64,000 nt of DNA from Combretum micranthum. Its lineage: Eukaryota > Streptophyta > Magnoliopsida > Myrtales > Combretaceae. The notes beneath the pieces were generated by a model. It was not told where the DNA came from and made no database searches. It saw only the letters and a program-made list of their open reading frames with translations. Below, piece by piece: positions 1 to 12,855 of this stretch. The stretch covers positions 62,001 to 126,000 of the forward strand of contig JAMXBD010001038.1 in assembly GCA_024138025.1 (NCBI GenBank). The letters run 5' to 3'. How positions within the stretch are numbered: position 1 is the stretch's first letter; each line of letters starts with the position of its first letter. Position numbers and translations under genes: made by a program.

Positions 1-1625
1 ACGAAAACTTAAAAAGAGTCTTTTATGTTTTAAGTTTTTGGAAATTCTAAAAGTAACAAGGCCTAAAATTTTTTTTGTTTCAAACCACAACATATCCAAA
101 ACTAATGAACACAATTAATAATCTAAGCTCATTTTGGCTTAATAAACCTAAATGAACTAGATTAATTGAGTCTAGTCAACTTGGCTAAGATTAAATTAAT
201 ATAGACTTAACTAATATGAACTTAGATGTAAAATGAATTAGATAAGTTAATTTTAACCAATTTAACTAAGTAAAGATAAAATAGACTTGATAACATGTAA
301 ATGGCTTAGATATAATTGTAATTTGTTAGCCTTTAAATAAAAAAGAAAATATGTTAGTTCAAATGAATGATTATTATCTTGTTTTATAGGAGAAATGGAG
401 TAATCTTTGGATTTGCGTAAAGATTTGCTATGACTTAGCTTTGATGACAAGTGAGTAACATTGATCTTATCACCTTGCTTGTGCTTGTAATGTAGTTGTA
501 CCTATGATAATAAACAATTATTGGCTATGTACAAGGATTGGGTATTCAGTTATTGTCTGGTGATTACTTGGATTGCTAAATTACTAACATAAAAGTAATC
601 ACACATTGTTTGTAATTATTGGGTTGTTGTTATTGATGAGTGTTTCTTAATTGATTGGTCACCCTAATAAATAGACTTAACACTATTTGACCATTTAATT
701 AAGTGGACATACATTGTATGATAACATACGTGCATTAGTATGGTATTACGTCACATGCTAGTATCTCGATTTTATGGTAGTCTTAAGCTATGTTAGTGAA
801 ACTATTTCTCTAATTGGATGCTATAGGGTTATCTGTATCCTAGGAACTAAAAAAGCACCAAAGGACATCACCTGTGTGGATATTGGCCTAAGAGATACTA
901 CTACTTAGGGAGTTCTAAGATTCTAAGGTAAAGTGAAAACTATGTTAGTAATATGTATATATGAATAATAAACAAGTTTCAAAAGAAATTCTCATTCCAT
1001 AATTCTTTCTAAGATGAAGTTGAGGTTATGTTATATATATATATATATATATGTATGTATATATATGTAAACAATAATGAGTTGAGAAGATTCCCTCTTC
1101 CTTAGTTCTCAGTTTCTCCTAGATGTGAATGACTTAGGCTAGTCCTTTAACCCCCTAAGAGAAGGTATAAATCTCCATTGGTTTGGATTCCGATCATCCA
1201 AACTATGCATGTCATATGGTTGAGTGTTGCATTATATATGTTTGCTAATAACACTTGATTGACATTTGTTTGATGTGTGGTTTGGTCTTATTATTTACTG
1301 AGCTATGATTTAGCTCATACCCTATAGTTTTTGTGCAGGAAAGCATTGAGAATGGGCTAATGAGGTATGGAGAGAGATCTTTTTTTATGAAGTCCTTGAA
1401 GATAAGAAAATAGACTTAGTGTATAATCCACATGTTTACTATTTAATTTTGTATTGTATGATATAGAAGATAAGCTTAGACTTTGAATTAGAGTAGTTGT
1501 ATAATGTTTTTGAAACACTGTAATACGTAATTTATCTATTCCATTTTACTATTGGGTGGAGGACACCGATTTTTTGTGGTTCTGGTGGATTATAGGAATC
1601 CATATTTCCTTAGACAACAAAACGT
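1..1625 (+). repeat. 3' part of a large Ty3/gypsy LTR (truncated by the window start)
   Basis: The opening bases match, with mismatches, the interior of the long LTR at about 35930-36010 (same words AAAAAGAG, TTTTAAGTTTTTG, AATTCTAAAAG). Further on, 1170-1345 matches the 3' part of the LTR at 32270-32440: the phrase TTTGGATTC..ATCATCCAA, then a TTTACTGAGC..GCTCATAC block. It is therefore the 3' part of a long-LTR copy. No clean terminal CA or primer binding site is visible, so the right edge (about 1600-1640) is an estimate. No gene is contained. A (TA)n microsatellite lies at 1031-1052. Confidence 0.65.
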
Positions 1626-1659
1626 TTTTATACAATTAAAACATGTGTAGCAAATATTT

Positions 1660-2456
1660 AGTAGAGTTTTGCAATTTCTGACATGCAAAATAGTTCTCAT
1701 ATCTTGGAAGCATACTTGATATGATAACTGCAAGATAATCCTTCTAAGCCCCCTTTTGGGGCATGCCACATATCTCCCCTTAGTCGAATTTTCCTATAAC
1801 AATATTTATCATTCAACCATCCATATGCATCCATATGAAGTGTTACATGGTCAGAATGTCAATCTTCTTTGTTTTGGGACAATGTAGAGCAACTATTCTT
1901 AAGACCTGGATTGGTCTAGGAAGTTGCAAATAAAATGAGAATCATACAACAGAGAATGATAGAAGCTTAAAATAGACATAAAAGCTAGACTTATATTAAG
2001 AGAAGACTTTTGGAATTTGCAGCTGGGGATCATGTCTACCTCAACGTCAGTCAAATAAAGAGTTTACATTGAGTTAGAATGAAAGGAAAACTAAGTCCAA
2101 AAGACATTGGTCCATTTAAAATATGAGAAAGGGATGGAACCCTAATATATCGACTGGCATTACCACCAAACGTATCCAATCTTCATGATGTGTCCCATGT
2201 ATCAATATTAGGAAAGCATATTTTTAATCCCCATAAGGTCATTGAGGTAGAACCAATTCGCTTGAAAGAGAATTTAACCTATGAAGAGTACTCTGTGCAA
2301 ATAATGGATTATAAGGTACGAAAACTGAGGAATAAGGAGATACGCTCTGTAAAGGTACTTTGGAAGAATCATGCAACAAAAGAAGTGACATGGAAAGTGG
2401 AGGATGAACTGAGATGCAAGTATCCAGAAATATTTGATACTCTAGGTACATTTTAA
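1660..2456 (+). pseudogene. Ty3/gypsy integrase C-terminal remnant
   Basis: Broken C-terminal end of a gypsy pol. Reading across stops, 1770-1880 gives a block resembling the end of the integrase core (PLVEFSYNNIYHSTI, then PYEVLHGQ). The open stretch 2190-2456 (88 codons) gives the integrase tail and chromodomain-like segment, with HVSILGKHI, LTYEEYSVQIMD, VKVLWKNH and TWKVEDELRCKYPEIF in the usual order. In this family the tail binds chromatin or DNA and helps target integration. Several stops interrupt 1880-2190, so it is not functional. The stop at 2454 is followed about 40 bp later by an LTR start, the normal pol-to-3'LTR arrangement. Gag, protease, RT and RNase H are absent, so the internal region has lost most of its length. 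Confidence 0.85.
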
Positions 2457-2493
2457 GTTTTGAGGACAAAACTTTTGATAATGGGAGTTAGGA

Positions 2494-5400
2494 TGTAAAC
2501 CCCTAAATGTCAAGTACCAATTCACGAGGTTGACTTGGTTAAAATTTTAGTTGATATTCCCAATTTAGAAACAGTAGAATTGAATTAAATTTATTAACTG
2601 AATAATATCATGAGTCATGTTAGGAACCATACTACATGTTTGGAAAATGAATATCATGCCATAAGGATTTTAGAATCAGAACAGTAAGACTTTTAGTTCC
2701 ACTAGGAACTCACTATGAATTAAATTATCTAATAACTCAAGTAACGCTTATAGTCCTTAGGTAATATTTAAGTGAAATAATCTAATGTTTTTCTTCCTTT
2801 CTCTCATCAATTCTACTTTCTAACTTTTTATACGAAAATGAAGTAACAAGCTATTCGCTCCCAATCAAACTCACATAATTTAACCCAATTACATTTCCTT
2901 TACTTTATTTGAACAAGTTAATAGAACTTCACATAATTAGCAAGTTGGGATTGTGGACAAAGGTAAAATAGGATCAATGTTGGAGATGATATGGATCCAT
3001 GTAGAAGCTAACAACAAGTCATGTTGGGGCCAACAACCTACACTTTAGGAGCCAGCACCAAGCCTTGATAAAGCTAGCAAAAGAACCAATCTAGGGCACC
3101 CTTACGACCACACCATGCACTAGGGAGCCTGTGGAGGCACCAAAACAGACCAATGGAATTTCTAGGTGAACCAACACTCTAGGCTTTCCTGTTTCTGTTT
3201 GTTCAAATTGTTGCAACGAGGAGCTCATGTCCCATGATGGGTGTCCAAGTAAGGAAAGAGGAAGTACGAAGTAGCCTACAAAATTCAGTAGCTCCTTTTC
3301 AAGTCTCTCCCACACCAACCCCAAGACCATCAACATGTATGTGTAGATGTCAAGTTTAAAACAAGTTTCAACTCCACCCTTATCAAATCAACATGCCGCC
3401 CATCAATGTTAAATGCAATAAGTCATCTCCTACTGTTCACGTTAACAGCAGCAACAGCCTTCTTGGATAGTTGAACTAAACTTGGCAACCAATGACGCTA
3501 GGGTCAACAAGGCAACAATAGAAAACATCTACTCCCATCAAATCATCTTGGGAGAAGGCTATCGCTTTTGACAACCCCGCTCGAGACCTATAAATTTTAC
3601 AAAATATGCTACATAGAAATCAAGACAGCTACCCTACAAATACATTATACAATTCTGTCAAGAACACGTGCCTGTTCATGCTACTAGGAATCTCACTTAA
3701 AACATTTGAGTGTTTCCAAGCAAACCAACCAATCAGCTTCGGATTACTCGAGAAGTCAGGACAGACCTTAACTAACTACTAGGCTAACTCATGATTCCCC
3801 TGTTTCCCTGTTGCACCAATGCTGTCGGATCATGAAGACCAGTTACAAGTTGTCCCTCCACTTTGGACAGCCGGATTCAAAAGTCACCATGAAGCTTGGA
3901 CAGTTGCCTTGCTCCTCCTATGGCTGACCAAGATGAACTTCATCTATCAATCTCTGCTGATGAACGAAGGTGTCAACAAAGGAACGATCCTTGATCTATA
4001 CTCCTATCAAATCACCTTGGAACTTCCACTTTTGAAATTTCTGCAATTAATCTTTTCCCCTGTTTTCGAAAACGCCACTAGCTTTGCTCCATCAAACCAA
4101 TAGAAAATATCATGAGATCCTTAGACATTGAATAAGAACAATTCTAGGATAGATGGCTTATCATCCGTACATGAACCTTATAATACACGTAGCAACTCTC
4201 TTAAAACACCCTCTCTTGACAGCTGGCCACTAAGTGTCGAGATTAGGATGAAGATCATCATCTTAGGAACTATATATGTATCTACTTAACATCAAGCAGC
4301 AACCTCTTCCCTCTCGACTAACGTTCATAACCTCTCAACTTTGCCCCCTTCTTCCTTGTGAGCAAACACACTCTTGATCTCAGTAACTAAATTTACACAT
4401 ATTCCGCCTTCCTACTACGAAGCATTGATCTCTCATCATATCACTCACAACTCAAATTATGCCACCAAGCGGACGTATTCCCTACTCACTCATTACTTCA
4501 AATTTAGGAGCTAAGGAAACAAGAAAAAGGATTGATCTCTAGCCTCACATTCCATAGGTAAGAAACTTAACAAACCATTCATATTAGCTTTGTAGATCTC
4601 TAACTTTCGGATGTTCCTCTTGCCATTTACAGCTTCTAATTGCTTCGCACCTTGCTTTCCTCATTGAATCCTAATTCCACTAGCCTTGCAATCTAAGAGA
4701 AAGAAAGCCACACTTGATATAAGCGCTTGAGTAAGTGATTCCAAACTTTAGTTTATAGTATTCTAAATCAAAGATAACTAGTCTCAAATGTAACCCCATA
4801 CAATTTAAAAGCTTACTTAACGCTTTTTGTAGGAATGATGGAAAAAATTGAACATAGATGGTTAATTGTTAAACATAGTCATGGGAAATTCCACTAAGTT
4901 TGTAACCTAACCTTTCTAAATCAAAAACTTGCCTTCTTCTTTTAGGAAAACTAAGTATACTAACCAATAGTACTCAGAAAACTAAGTGGAATTGATTTTT
5001 CCCCTGTTTAAATCGAATTAGAAACGATAGAGTTCTAGGCGAGTAAAATTTAGGCCTTATAATTACCAAAAAAAACATAAAGTTTCTGTAGTCAAGTTAC
5101 TTGAAGAGATTCTTAAGCTATTTCTTATACTATCTTTGGAATTTTATGTTGAATTAAGGTGAAAGCAACTTTGATAAAGATCTATCTCAGGAATATTACA
5201 ACAGTTAAGTGTAATGGCAAAGTGAGTATGTATTCTATGATCTCTATATTTGCTTGTGATTGTGATGTAGTGCCTTATGATTATCTAACCAATTGGAAAT
5301 GCATGAGGGATCGAGATATGTATGTTTTTTTGTTGTGATTAAATTGTTTTTCAAGATATTATAACTTATCAAAATTTGTTTGCGTGATGAATAGCTAATA

Positions 5401-6370
5401 ACTTAGGAATAAATAGTGTTTGTGAAATTGATTGGTCATAATATTGAACTAGGCATTGTTTTCTCTAGCTAAGACATAAGTGTTCATCATGCATTACATT
5501 GCATACTACACTGTTGATGGTTGTCACCCCTCGTAATGAACTGGATGGGCTATTATCATGGAGTGCGAGCAGCGCACCATGGGCCCTATCCTCGCAATGG
5601 GAACTAAGTTACATTTAGGGGTACAGCCTGTTGTTTAGGCCTATGCTAGTGTCATTACTTTTAGATTAAGCCCGCTTCAGGAATGTGTGTATGTGTGTGT
5701 GTGTGAATAAAAAGCTAGTTTCATATGAGAACCCAGAGAAACTTTCTATTAGTTTAGGTCCTAAAGTACAAGGTTCTCGAGAATTGGTAATATTTGGAGT
5801 TCTCCCCTAACCCTTGTTATGGAGGGCATAAATTCGTTCTATATACAGTTGCTGGTAAACTATATATATGCACTCATACTCTCGACCATGTGTTTGTTGC
5901 CTGTCTACATTCATGGAATAAATAACTTTGTTGATATTTCTTGACGACATAGTGTGAGAATTATACTTTACTCAGTTGTAGTTCACTCACACCCTTACAG
6001 TTTGTTATTCCAAGCATATCTGGTACAGGCCAGGCAGGGGCTTTCCTCAGGTTAGTGTTCAGAAACTGATAAACTTTGGGATGTGCTATAGTCTAGAGAG
6101 AGCTTTTTGTTGTAAAATAGCATATGTAAGATTATGAATTGTTCTTGGAAACCTTATGTGTGTAATATGGTTTTGTCAATAGAACAATTTTGTTTTACTA
6201 TACTATCATATATCTAGTTTAGTTGGGTGTTGTATGCTACCTTGGTTACCTTAGTAATGCATATGCTTCTACACAAGAAGTGAAGCCTTTCAGTGATTTT
6301 GGAGTCATTCATTTGCTTCCTTATTGTGTTTGGCAGACTATCTTGCCTAAGGCACCCTAGGGGCATGATA
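2494..6370 (+). repeat. Large Ty3/gypsy 3' LTR, about 3.9 kb
   Basis: It starts TGTAAACCCCTAAATG directly after the pol remnant and a purine-rich tract (ATGGGAGTTAGGA). It ends CCCTAGGGGCATGATA, a decayed form of the GGGGCGTGACA terminus seen intact at 32791 and 50237. The 3' third shares the family landmark ACTCACTC..(A/T)CAG..GGTAC and an AGTGAGTA block near 5220. There is no gene: the open frames at 3091-3336 and 3819-4103 lie inside the LTR and resemble no protein I know. The middle (about 2960-4560) is less AT-rich than the ends. Boundaries rest on termini and shared blocks. Confidence 0.7.
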
Positions 6371-9300
6371 GGTAGGTAAGTCAATGGAGCCTGCACCTGT
6401 TGGTCTGGCCTAGTCCACAGGGCTCAACTCAAGCAGGCCTATCGTCAAGAATGGACCATCAACACCTACTAAATGCATTTGGAGAGTAAAACAAATACAT
6501 ATTAGCAAATAGATTTAAATTAGTTAAAGGACTCGAGAAAAGAAAAATGCAAGTCTTCTAACTCTCCCGATAGATGTTGAGCCATACAATGCCCTAAAGT
6601 ATCCAATTTGTGATCTTACTAGGTGATCAACCCTAATTAATGACTCTATGGGGATTACAGAAGGTTTTGAAGTGATATTTAGTGTCAATTAGTAGGAAAA
6701 TCTATACCTTTATACTTCATTTGAGAAATTTTAGGAAATGGAATGAGAATCTAATCTATATATATTGATCATGTGTTAGATAAAGATGATTGAGGATTAA
6801 AAAAAAAACTAAATTTGGAGTTGTTGAAACTGATGCCTAGTGTGATTCACATTAAGTAGGTGAATTTTGTGGTTTTAACTGTGGATAGTGAAATTGATAT
6901 CTGATGTTGAGTATTCACTAATATAAGCATCTAAAGTATCAACCAAATGTTCCAGTGATCAGAGTTGAAGAATCTAATTATAAGCTTCAATCAACATTTT
7001 TAGTGAAGTCGTGTGAATAAATGAAGATTCTACTTAATGTCAAGAGTTATCAAGGTAAGAACTTAATCAATTACTAGTTATATAATGAAATGAGCAAGTA
7101 GATCTTGAATTGATAACGGCATTAAATTGAAGAAGGGGAATTTGAAGTTTCTTTATTTTGATGGTTGCTTTGTGTTATTGATGATTTTAGGCTATGTTAA
7201 GAAGTATTCAGTGAAAATTTTAGCATTTGTGATGTTAGAGACAGTTCCTCTAGCCTTGCAATGACATGTGTGTGATGTTAGTTTCATATGATTCTTAAGT
7301 AAGATAAAGTTCTTAAAGGATTACTTGAAGTGTTGCAAATAGATTCCTAAGATAACTTAGTAGTCTGTTGTGCAATTTTGGTTGGGAATTTAAAAAGAGT
7401 TGGATATATGGGTTGAGTTGGGATGATTTTGTGGTATTCAAATGACAATTGAAGTATTTGAATGATTATTTGGATGATGCTAGAAGTGTGTTGAAGTTTA
7501 GAGTGAAGGAACTTAGTTTGATTGTTTAAGTGTAAAGTTAAAATTAATGTAGTAAGAGTGTTTGATATTATGTGTGAATGAATGGTTCGAATATATTTAA
7601 TTTATTAATGGTGAAATCATGATGTGTATTAGGTGTTGATTGATTTATATGTGAGCTTGATAGGTAGATGGTGTTATAATCAATTAGAAGTTAAAATTGA
7701 TTATGTTTAGGGCTTATTATGGATCGTGCTTAAGCTTATTAAAGTTAGGTTTTGCTTATGTTCCGCAAAATTAAGAGTATGTTCATGATGGTTCTTATAT
7801 AACCATATGCTTGATGGTTCTAATGGAAATGCCGAATATGATCGAGTGAAATTAACATGTTTTATACAAGTAAGGTTTTAAAAATTTTGGCATTAATGAA
7901 CTAAGATAAGCTTAAGTTGAATTGTTTTAGTTTTCCATGAAAGTTAAATGATCGGTAAATCAATTAGGATAAATTCTCAAAATTTGAATTGAGTGTATTA
8001 ATAAAAACTTAATTTTTTATTTGAACCAAAGATCTGGATCAAGCTAGTTCTACAGTTGGTTTGATTTTGAAGAATGAACTAAAGACGTAAATTTAACAAT
8101 CATACACAAATAAATAATATATTAGATAATGAAATCTGGTATAATTATAAAATTAAAGAATAAAATGAAATTAGGGGAAAAAAAGGAAGAATAATAAGTG
8201 AAGTGCTCATCACACCGGTTCAATCGAATGAATGGGCAACGAATTTAGGATTGACTGGCTTTAATTATTTTTCAATTTGAAAGTGAAAAATAATAAGGAG
8301 ATGATAGGAGACCAAATCATATCACCATGTAAGCCAAACAAACCAATTTGATTTAACTCCAATCGGTCCTCCGCACAATGAATCGCTTTTGAATAGTTAT
8401 AAACCATAATATAATAATTGAAACTAAAAGTAATAAATTAATAAAACTAAAATACTAATAAATAATTTGACTGACCTTATTTTGATAAATAATTCAATAT
8501 GGCTTAGTGCTTAATTAAGGAAACAAGCATAAAGAATCTAAAATATAACATATAGATAAAAGTAATAATGGAATTAATGGTAATAATTTTTTTTATGATT
8601 CATTTTTTTTATTTAAGAGTTGCTTTACAAGCAAATCATTACGAGAAAATTATGTTTTAAAGAGAAAAATTGTATTACTAAACATAAATTTCTATTGTAA
8701 AAATCATTATCAATGATTCTATATGTAAGAATATAAGCTATTTTACTAATTTTTCTTCACAGAATTTTTATATCTAAACATCAATTTTTTTTTTTGTAGT
8801 AAATGATTAATGAATTTATTGCGTCATCAGTTTGTGGAGCAACAGTATTACACATACATGGTAATCACTACGTGTTGCTTAAGTCTATTACTCTGGTCGG
8901 GGTACAACACGCTTGAATTTGAATTGTGACTGCAACTACAATTATCGGTTTACAATAGCCATAAACGCTTTGACCATCTCTAGTGGTTCAACTAGTGATT
9001 GATAAGAAGAATTCACATAGATCTTATGTTCAACGAAAGCCTTAGCAGATGTTATATATGTATATATTATAATAGAACTTATATAAATATGTAGCATATT
9101 AACAATTTGTTATACCTTTATAGTATTTGCATCGTGCACAACAACGCCTATATTTAAATTATCTATATGATGATATTTGTGTACATGCTATATATTGAAA
9201 ATAAAGTTTTGATTCGAGTTAATATCAAAATATGTTTTTTCGCTTGACTTAATCACACTTTAAAAGATCATGCATAATTTTTTATTAATAATACCTTGAT

Positions 9301-11118
9301 AACTCATTCGATTCATTTTATTAAATGTTTTGATATCTAAAATGAACGTAATATTAAATATTTATATATGTTTATGTAATTTACCTAAATATTAAGGTAA
9401 ATATACTTAATCAAGTTGTACCATTAAATGTTTTACCAAAACTAAACTAAACTATACTATACTATCAATTTTCATTTCGCATGGTTTTAGATATTAAGCA
9501 TTTCAATACTGAGAGCTAAACTTAACTATATCGAACCGTACGAAATTGATACTCCAACCTCTAACATGTTTAGTAAAAGTAGTATTGATGGTGAAATATG
9601 GAGTATAGGTTCTCTAAGCCAATCTAAACTATCGCATGCTTGGGTTGACTCGATGGGCTTAAGCCTAACCTATCTGGACTCATCTTGAGCCTCCAAGGAC
9701 ATTGACTCACCTTTGGCTCAGTATGCCAGTCACCTAAATGTTACGTTGAGTGAATCCCAAACCAAATCACTCAACATGATCCATAAAATCGTTGTTAACT
9801 TAATTGAAGGGAATTATTAGATGTAGATTAGTAAGCTGAACCTTATGTTCATGATAACCCTCTTACTCCTCACTACGCCATGAACTCAAGACATGCACAA
9901 CCATCAGGAGTCCACATCTTGTAAGTATCCTCCTTGCACATTTCAAAAGAAAATTATGTTTCTCTTATTATAATCCCTAAATATATGGATGCAATATAAC
10001 TTAAGCGTTGCAGTGACTACACTAGTAAACCCTAGCACACCATCGATGGTGTCTTGTATGCCCATGTACAAGCCCAAAAGTCCAATCCCTATATTTAGTT
10101 TATCATTTACTAGATTTGAACTAATAAGAAGTATAATATTGTATTGCTTTAATCCATGTTGGTTATTGTGACTTCTAACTTATGATTAAGTAGCTTTTAA
10201 ATGCTAAGGGTGGAGTTGTATCTCAATCAAAATGAACACCCCAAGTGTATAAATATATAAAACATGTCATGCAATGACCAATTTCAGTCCTGAATTCAAT
10301 TTGCTTTAATGGATGAAAAATGTGGTTTTAAGTTATGTATTTTTTCAGCCAACAATTTAATAAAATCATTTCTAAATTTTGTGGCTAGTTACATGACTTG
10401 AAAATCATCACTTCAATTATTGTTGATATCTACATATTCTAATAAAAACTTTGTTATTGATCCTTATCCTATAGTCATAACTTTATTGATGGAGATTGTA
10501 TTATTCGTGGAAAATCTATGCATTAACATAATTAAAATTCAACAAATAATGTCATTTGTAAAGAAGTTAGACAACCAAATATTTTGTACCAAACTGTATC
10601 AAAAAAATTCAAAACATTGCGAAATGGAGATTATCTAATACATGCAATATATTATAGTGGCATCTATATACATTTTGTATGATATACATAAAAATTAATA
10701 TATACGATGCATGTTATATATAATAAATATTCTATACATGCTCGATAAGCTATATATATATATATATAAGATATGTATTTATATAATCTACACAATTTAT
10801 ATATCAATATAAATTTATATATTATTTTATAGTTAGTCTATATATTTTATAACACGCACACACACTCACAAATAACATATTATTTCAAATAATAAATGAA
10901 TTATAACATATATATAACAAATAAATTATGTATTAATAATCTATATATTTTATATATGTACGATAAGTTATATATATACACATACATGTCTTATAAATAT
11001 TTGTTATGTATGTTGTTTGGCATAAATGTAATTCTATTCTATATGTCCTCGAGATATATGTTATATACAATTCATACTTTGTACGTACTCTATAATATGG
11101 TTATATATGTAATCTGTA
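6371..11118. other. Anonymous AT-rich intergenic DNA
   Basis: No gene or recognisable protein fragment seen on either strand. The longest frames (60-77 codons) are low-complexity. The stretch 10640-11110 is nearly pure A/T with TATA-rich microsatellite character, for example (TA)n at 10750-10768, and the ORF there is an artefact. A slightly more GC-rich patch lies at 8200-8400 and another at 8880-9010; I cannot identify them. Confidence 0.5.
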
Positions 11119-11129
11119 TTTTAACATAG

Positions 11130-11460
11130 AGTAAATTACATCAGAATGTCACGATGTTTTAGGGTAAATTCATTTTAGGTCACAACGTTTTGAAAAAATA
11201 AAAAAAAAGTCATAACGTTTAGTGAATAAGTTTATTTTAGTTCACAATATTTTGAGAAATTGGTCAGTTGAGATTACCATTGACATGTATTAATAAGAGA
11301 AATATTTAATTAAAACTCATAAAATCCTTCTTTTAATACCTTATTGACGTGCATCAATAGAAAAATATTTAATTAAATCTCAGAAGATACTTTTCAAAAT
11401 GTTGTGACCTAAAATGAACTTATCCATAAATATTGTGATCTTTCGATGTAATTTACCCTT
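11130..11460. mobile_element. Mutator-like MITE with long terminal inverted repeats
   Basis: The left end GTAAATTACATCAGAATGTC.. is the imperfect reverse complement of the right end ..GATGTAATTTACCC. Pairing continues inward through the CATTTTAGGTCACAACGTTTT / AAATGTTGTGACCTAAAATG blocks, giving arms of about 65 bp. The direct repeat TTAACATAG lies at 11121-11129 and 11461-11469, a 9-bp target duplication (11 bp if two flanking T are counted). A 9-bp duplication with long TIRs is the known signature of Mutator-like elements. The element is 331 bp with no ORF, so it would need a transposase in trans. Two similar internal blocks (TTGACATGTATTAATA and TTGACGTGCATCAATA) are about 60 bp apart. Confidence 0.85.
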
Positions 11461-11666
11461 TTAACATAGGGTTTATAATTTTATTTATTATTTTATATTA
11501 TTACTATAGTTATTATTTTTTAAGAAGAAAAGAAACTTTACCCCATTAAACCATAACCCATTACCCATTACGCCCAATGATAGTGGGCCCAAATCAACAT
11601 ACATATTATAAAGCCACACTTCTTTTAATCTCCATCATTTCAATAGTAGTTTGTCTGCCTGCACAT

Positions 11667-11674
11667 TATAAATA
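11667..11674 (+). promoter_or_regulatory. Putative TATA box for the small peptide ORF
   Basis: TATAAATA, 71 bp before the ATG at 11745. The spacing fits a plant promoter with a short leader. The region upstream (11560-11640) is less AT-rich than its surroundings. Inferred from sequence only. Confidence 0.4.
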
Positions 11675-11744
11675 GAAAAGATTGTTGAAAAATTAACAAT
11701 AGAGGACAATGAATAATCACAAAATTAGAGGTTCTTTCACTTAA

Positions 11745-11966
11745 ATGTTTTATGTTTTGCTCCTTGTGATAGTTTTGTTGCTCTACTTGATGAATGGTGA
11801 TCCAAACAAGACCAATTCTCATGATAAAGTTAATGATAAGCATGATGTTTAAGTTTCAATTCCAAGGACTCTATTAAAGGTTTGCGAGGAGTGCATTGGA
11901 GAAAGAGCAAGCTGTGAGTCGATGCAAAGACTAAACTATTCTAATGGATGCATGGGTCAAGTTTAG
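11745..11966 (+). pseudogene. Candidate small secreted cysteine-containing peptide gene, interrupted by one stop
   Basis: The ATG at 11745 opens 35 codons. Residues 1-16 are strongly hydrophobic (MFYVLLLVIVLLLYLM), like a signal peptide core, followed by a polar stretch rich in N, D, K and H. A TAA at 11850-11852 ends it. The same frame then stays open for 37 codons to a TAG at 11964 and encodes a tail with four cysteines in the order C-x2-C-x6-C-x11-C, beginning PRTLLKVCEEC. A hydrophobic leader, variable polar middle and short Cys-containing C-terminus is the usual layout of plant secreted peptide precursors. A TATA box lies at 11667. An upstream ATG at 11709 opens only 11 codons. I do not recognise the family. 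Alternatives are a pseudogene by one nonsense change, an assembly error at the TAA, or chance. No plausible intron removes the stop. Confidence 0.35.
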
Positions 11967-12844
11967 TGTTTTAAGACCATTAGATTTAGTGGTTCTAATA
12001 ATTCTATTGGAAAAAGGAGAAAAATATAAAATAAGACAAAAGAACTACACATGATAAACAGAAGGGAAAATTAGAGGAAATAAGAAAACCATCGATCCGA
12101 CAAATCATTAACCTTTTGTTATGAAACTTCAAATAATATACGAGTCTTATTGTTTATTCTAAAGTCTTACTTTGAAATTTATGCAACACCACTCTCTCCC
12201 CAACAACCCCGCCCCCCAATATTCTTCATGATGGAGGAAATATCAATGCACGAATTTCTCGATATCCATCTCCTTCTTCAGTAAAGAACTTGATGATCTA
12301 CTTAAAAAGAAAGCATCCTTAAACATTGTATGATAATCACTTTTCCCACTTTTGGACTATCTGTCTAGTGTTTCTTTGTATAGTATCATACAAGTACGAT
12401 TTCTTTTCTTGTTCTAGCTTGTTAAATCTTTTGTATATTATTCGGTGTAATAGAAATGTGTGGTTTTCCTCTATTGACGAATGACGACCACAAAGACGTG
12501 GTCGAGGACTCCATTACACACACACACTCTCTATATGAAAATCTACAATTAGCTATGACATAATGGTAAAACAAGTTAGTTTTCCATGGCATTACTTTGT
12601 CAGAATGCTTTTCCAATGTAATTTGTTCGTTTGATTAAATTTACTCTTCAAGAACAACTAAAAACAAGTTATTTAATAAGTTATATAGAAGATTAAGACA
12701 TCTTTATCATCGATAAATGAGAAACCAAAAAGTCTACTGCTAGTTTTCAATGTTAGATGAGGACAACCATTATCCCACAATGTCGACACTTCACCAATTA
12801 TCCTTGTAGAATTGTTAATGTTGAAGTGGCTGCAGATGAAGGAT
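11967..12844. other. Anonymous intergenic DNA
   Basis: No coding or mobile element features recognised. The 64-codon minus-strand frame at 12422-12616 shows no family similarity I know. A short (CA)n run is at 12517-12530. Confidence 0.4.
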
Positions 12845-12855
12845 AAATATGACTA

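Noticed and set aside
10896..11129. 77-codon Y/I/L-rich frame
   Set aside because: Lies in nearly pure A/T sequence with TATA repeats; composition explains it.
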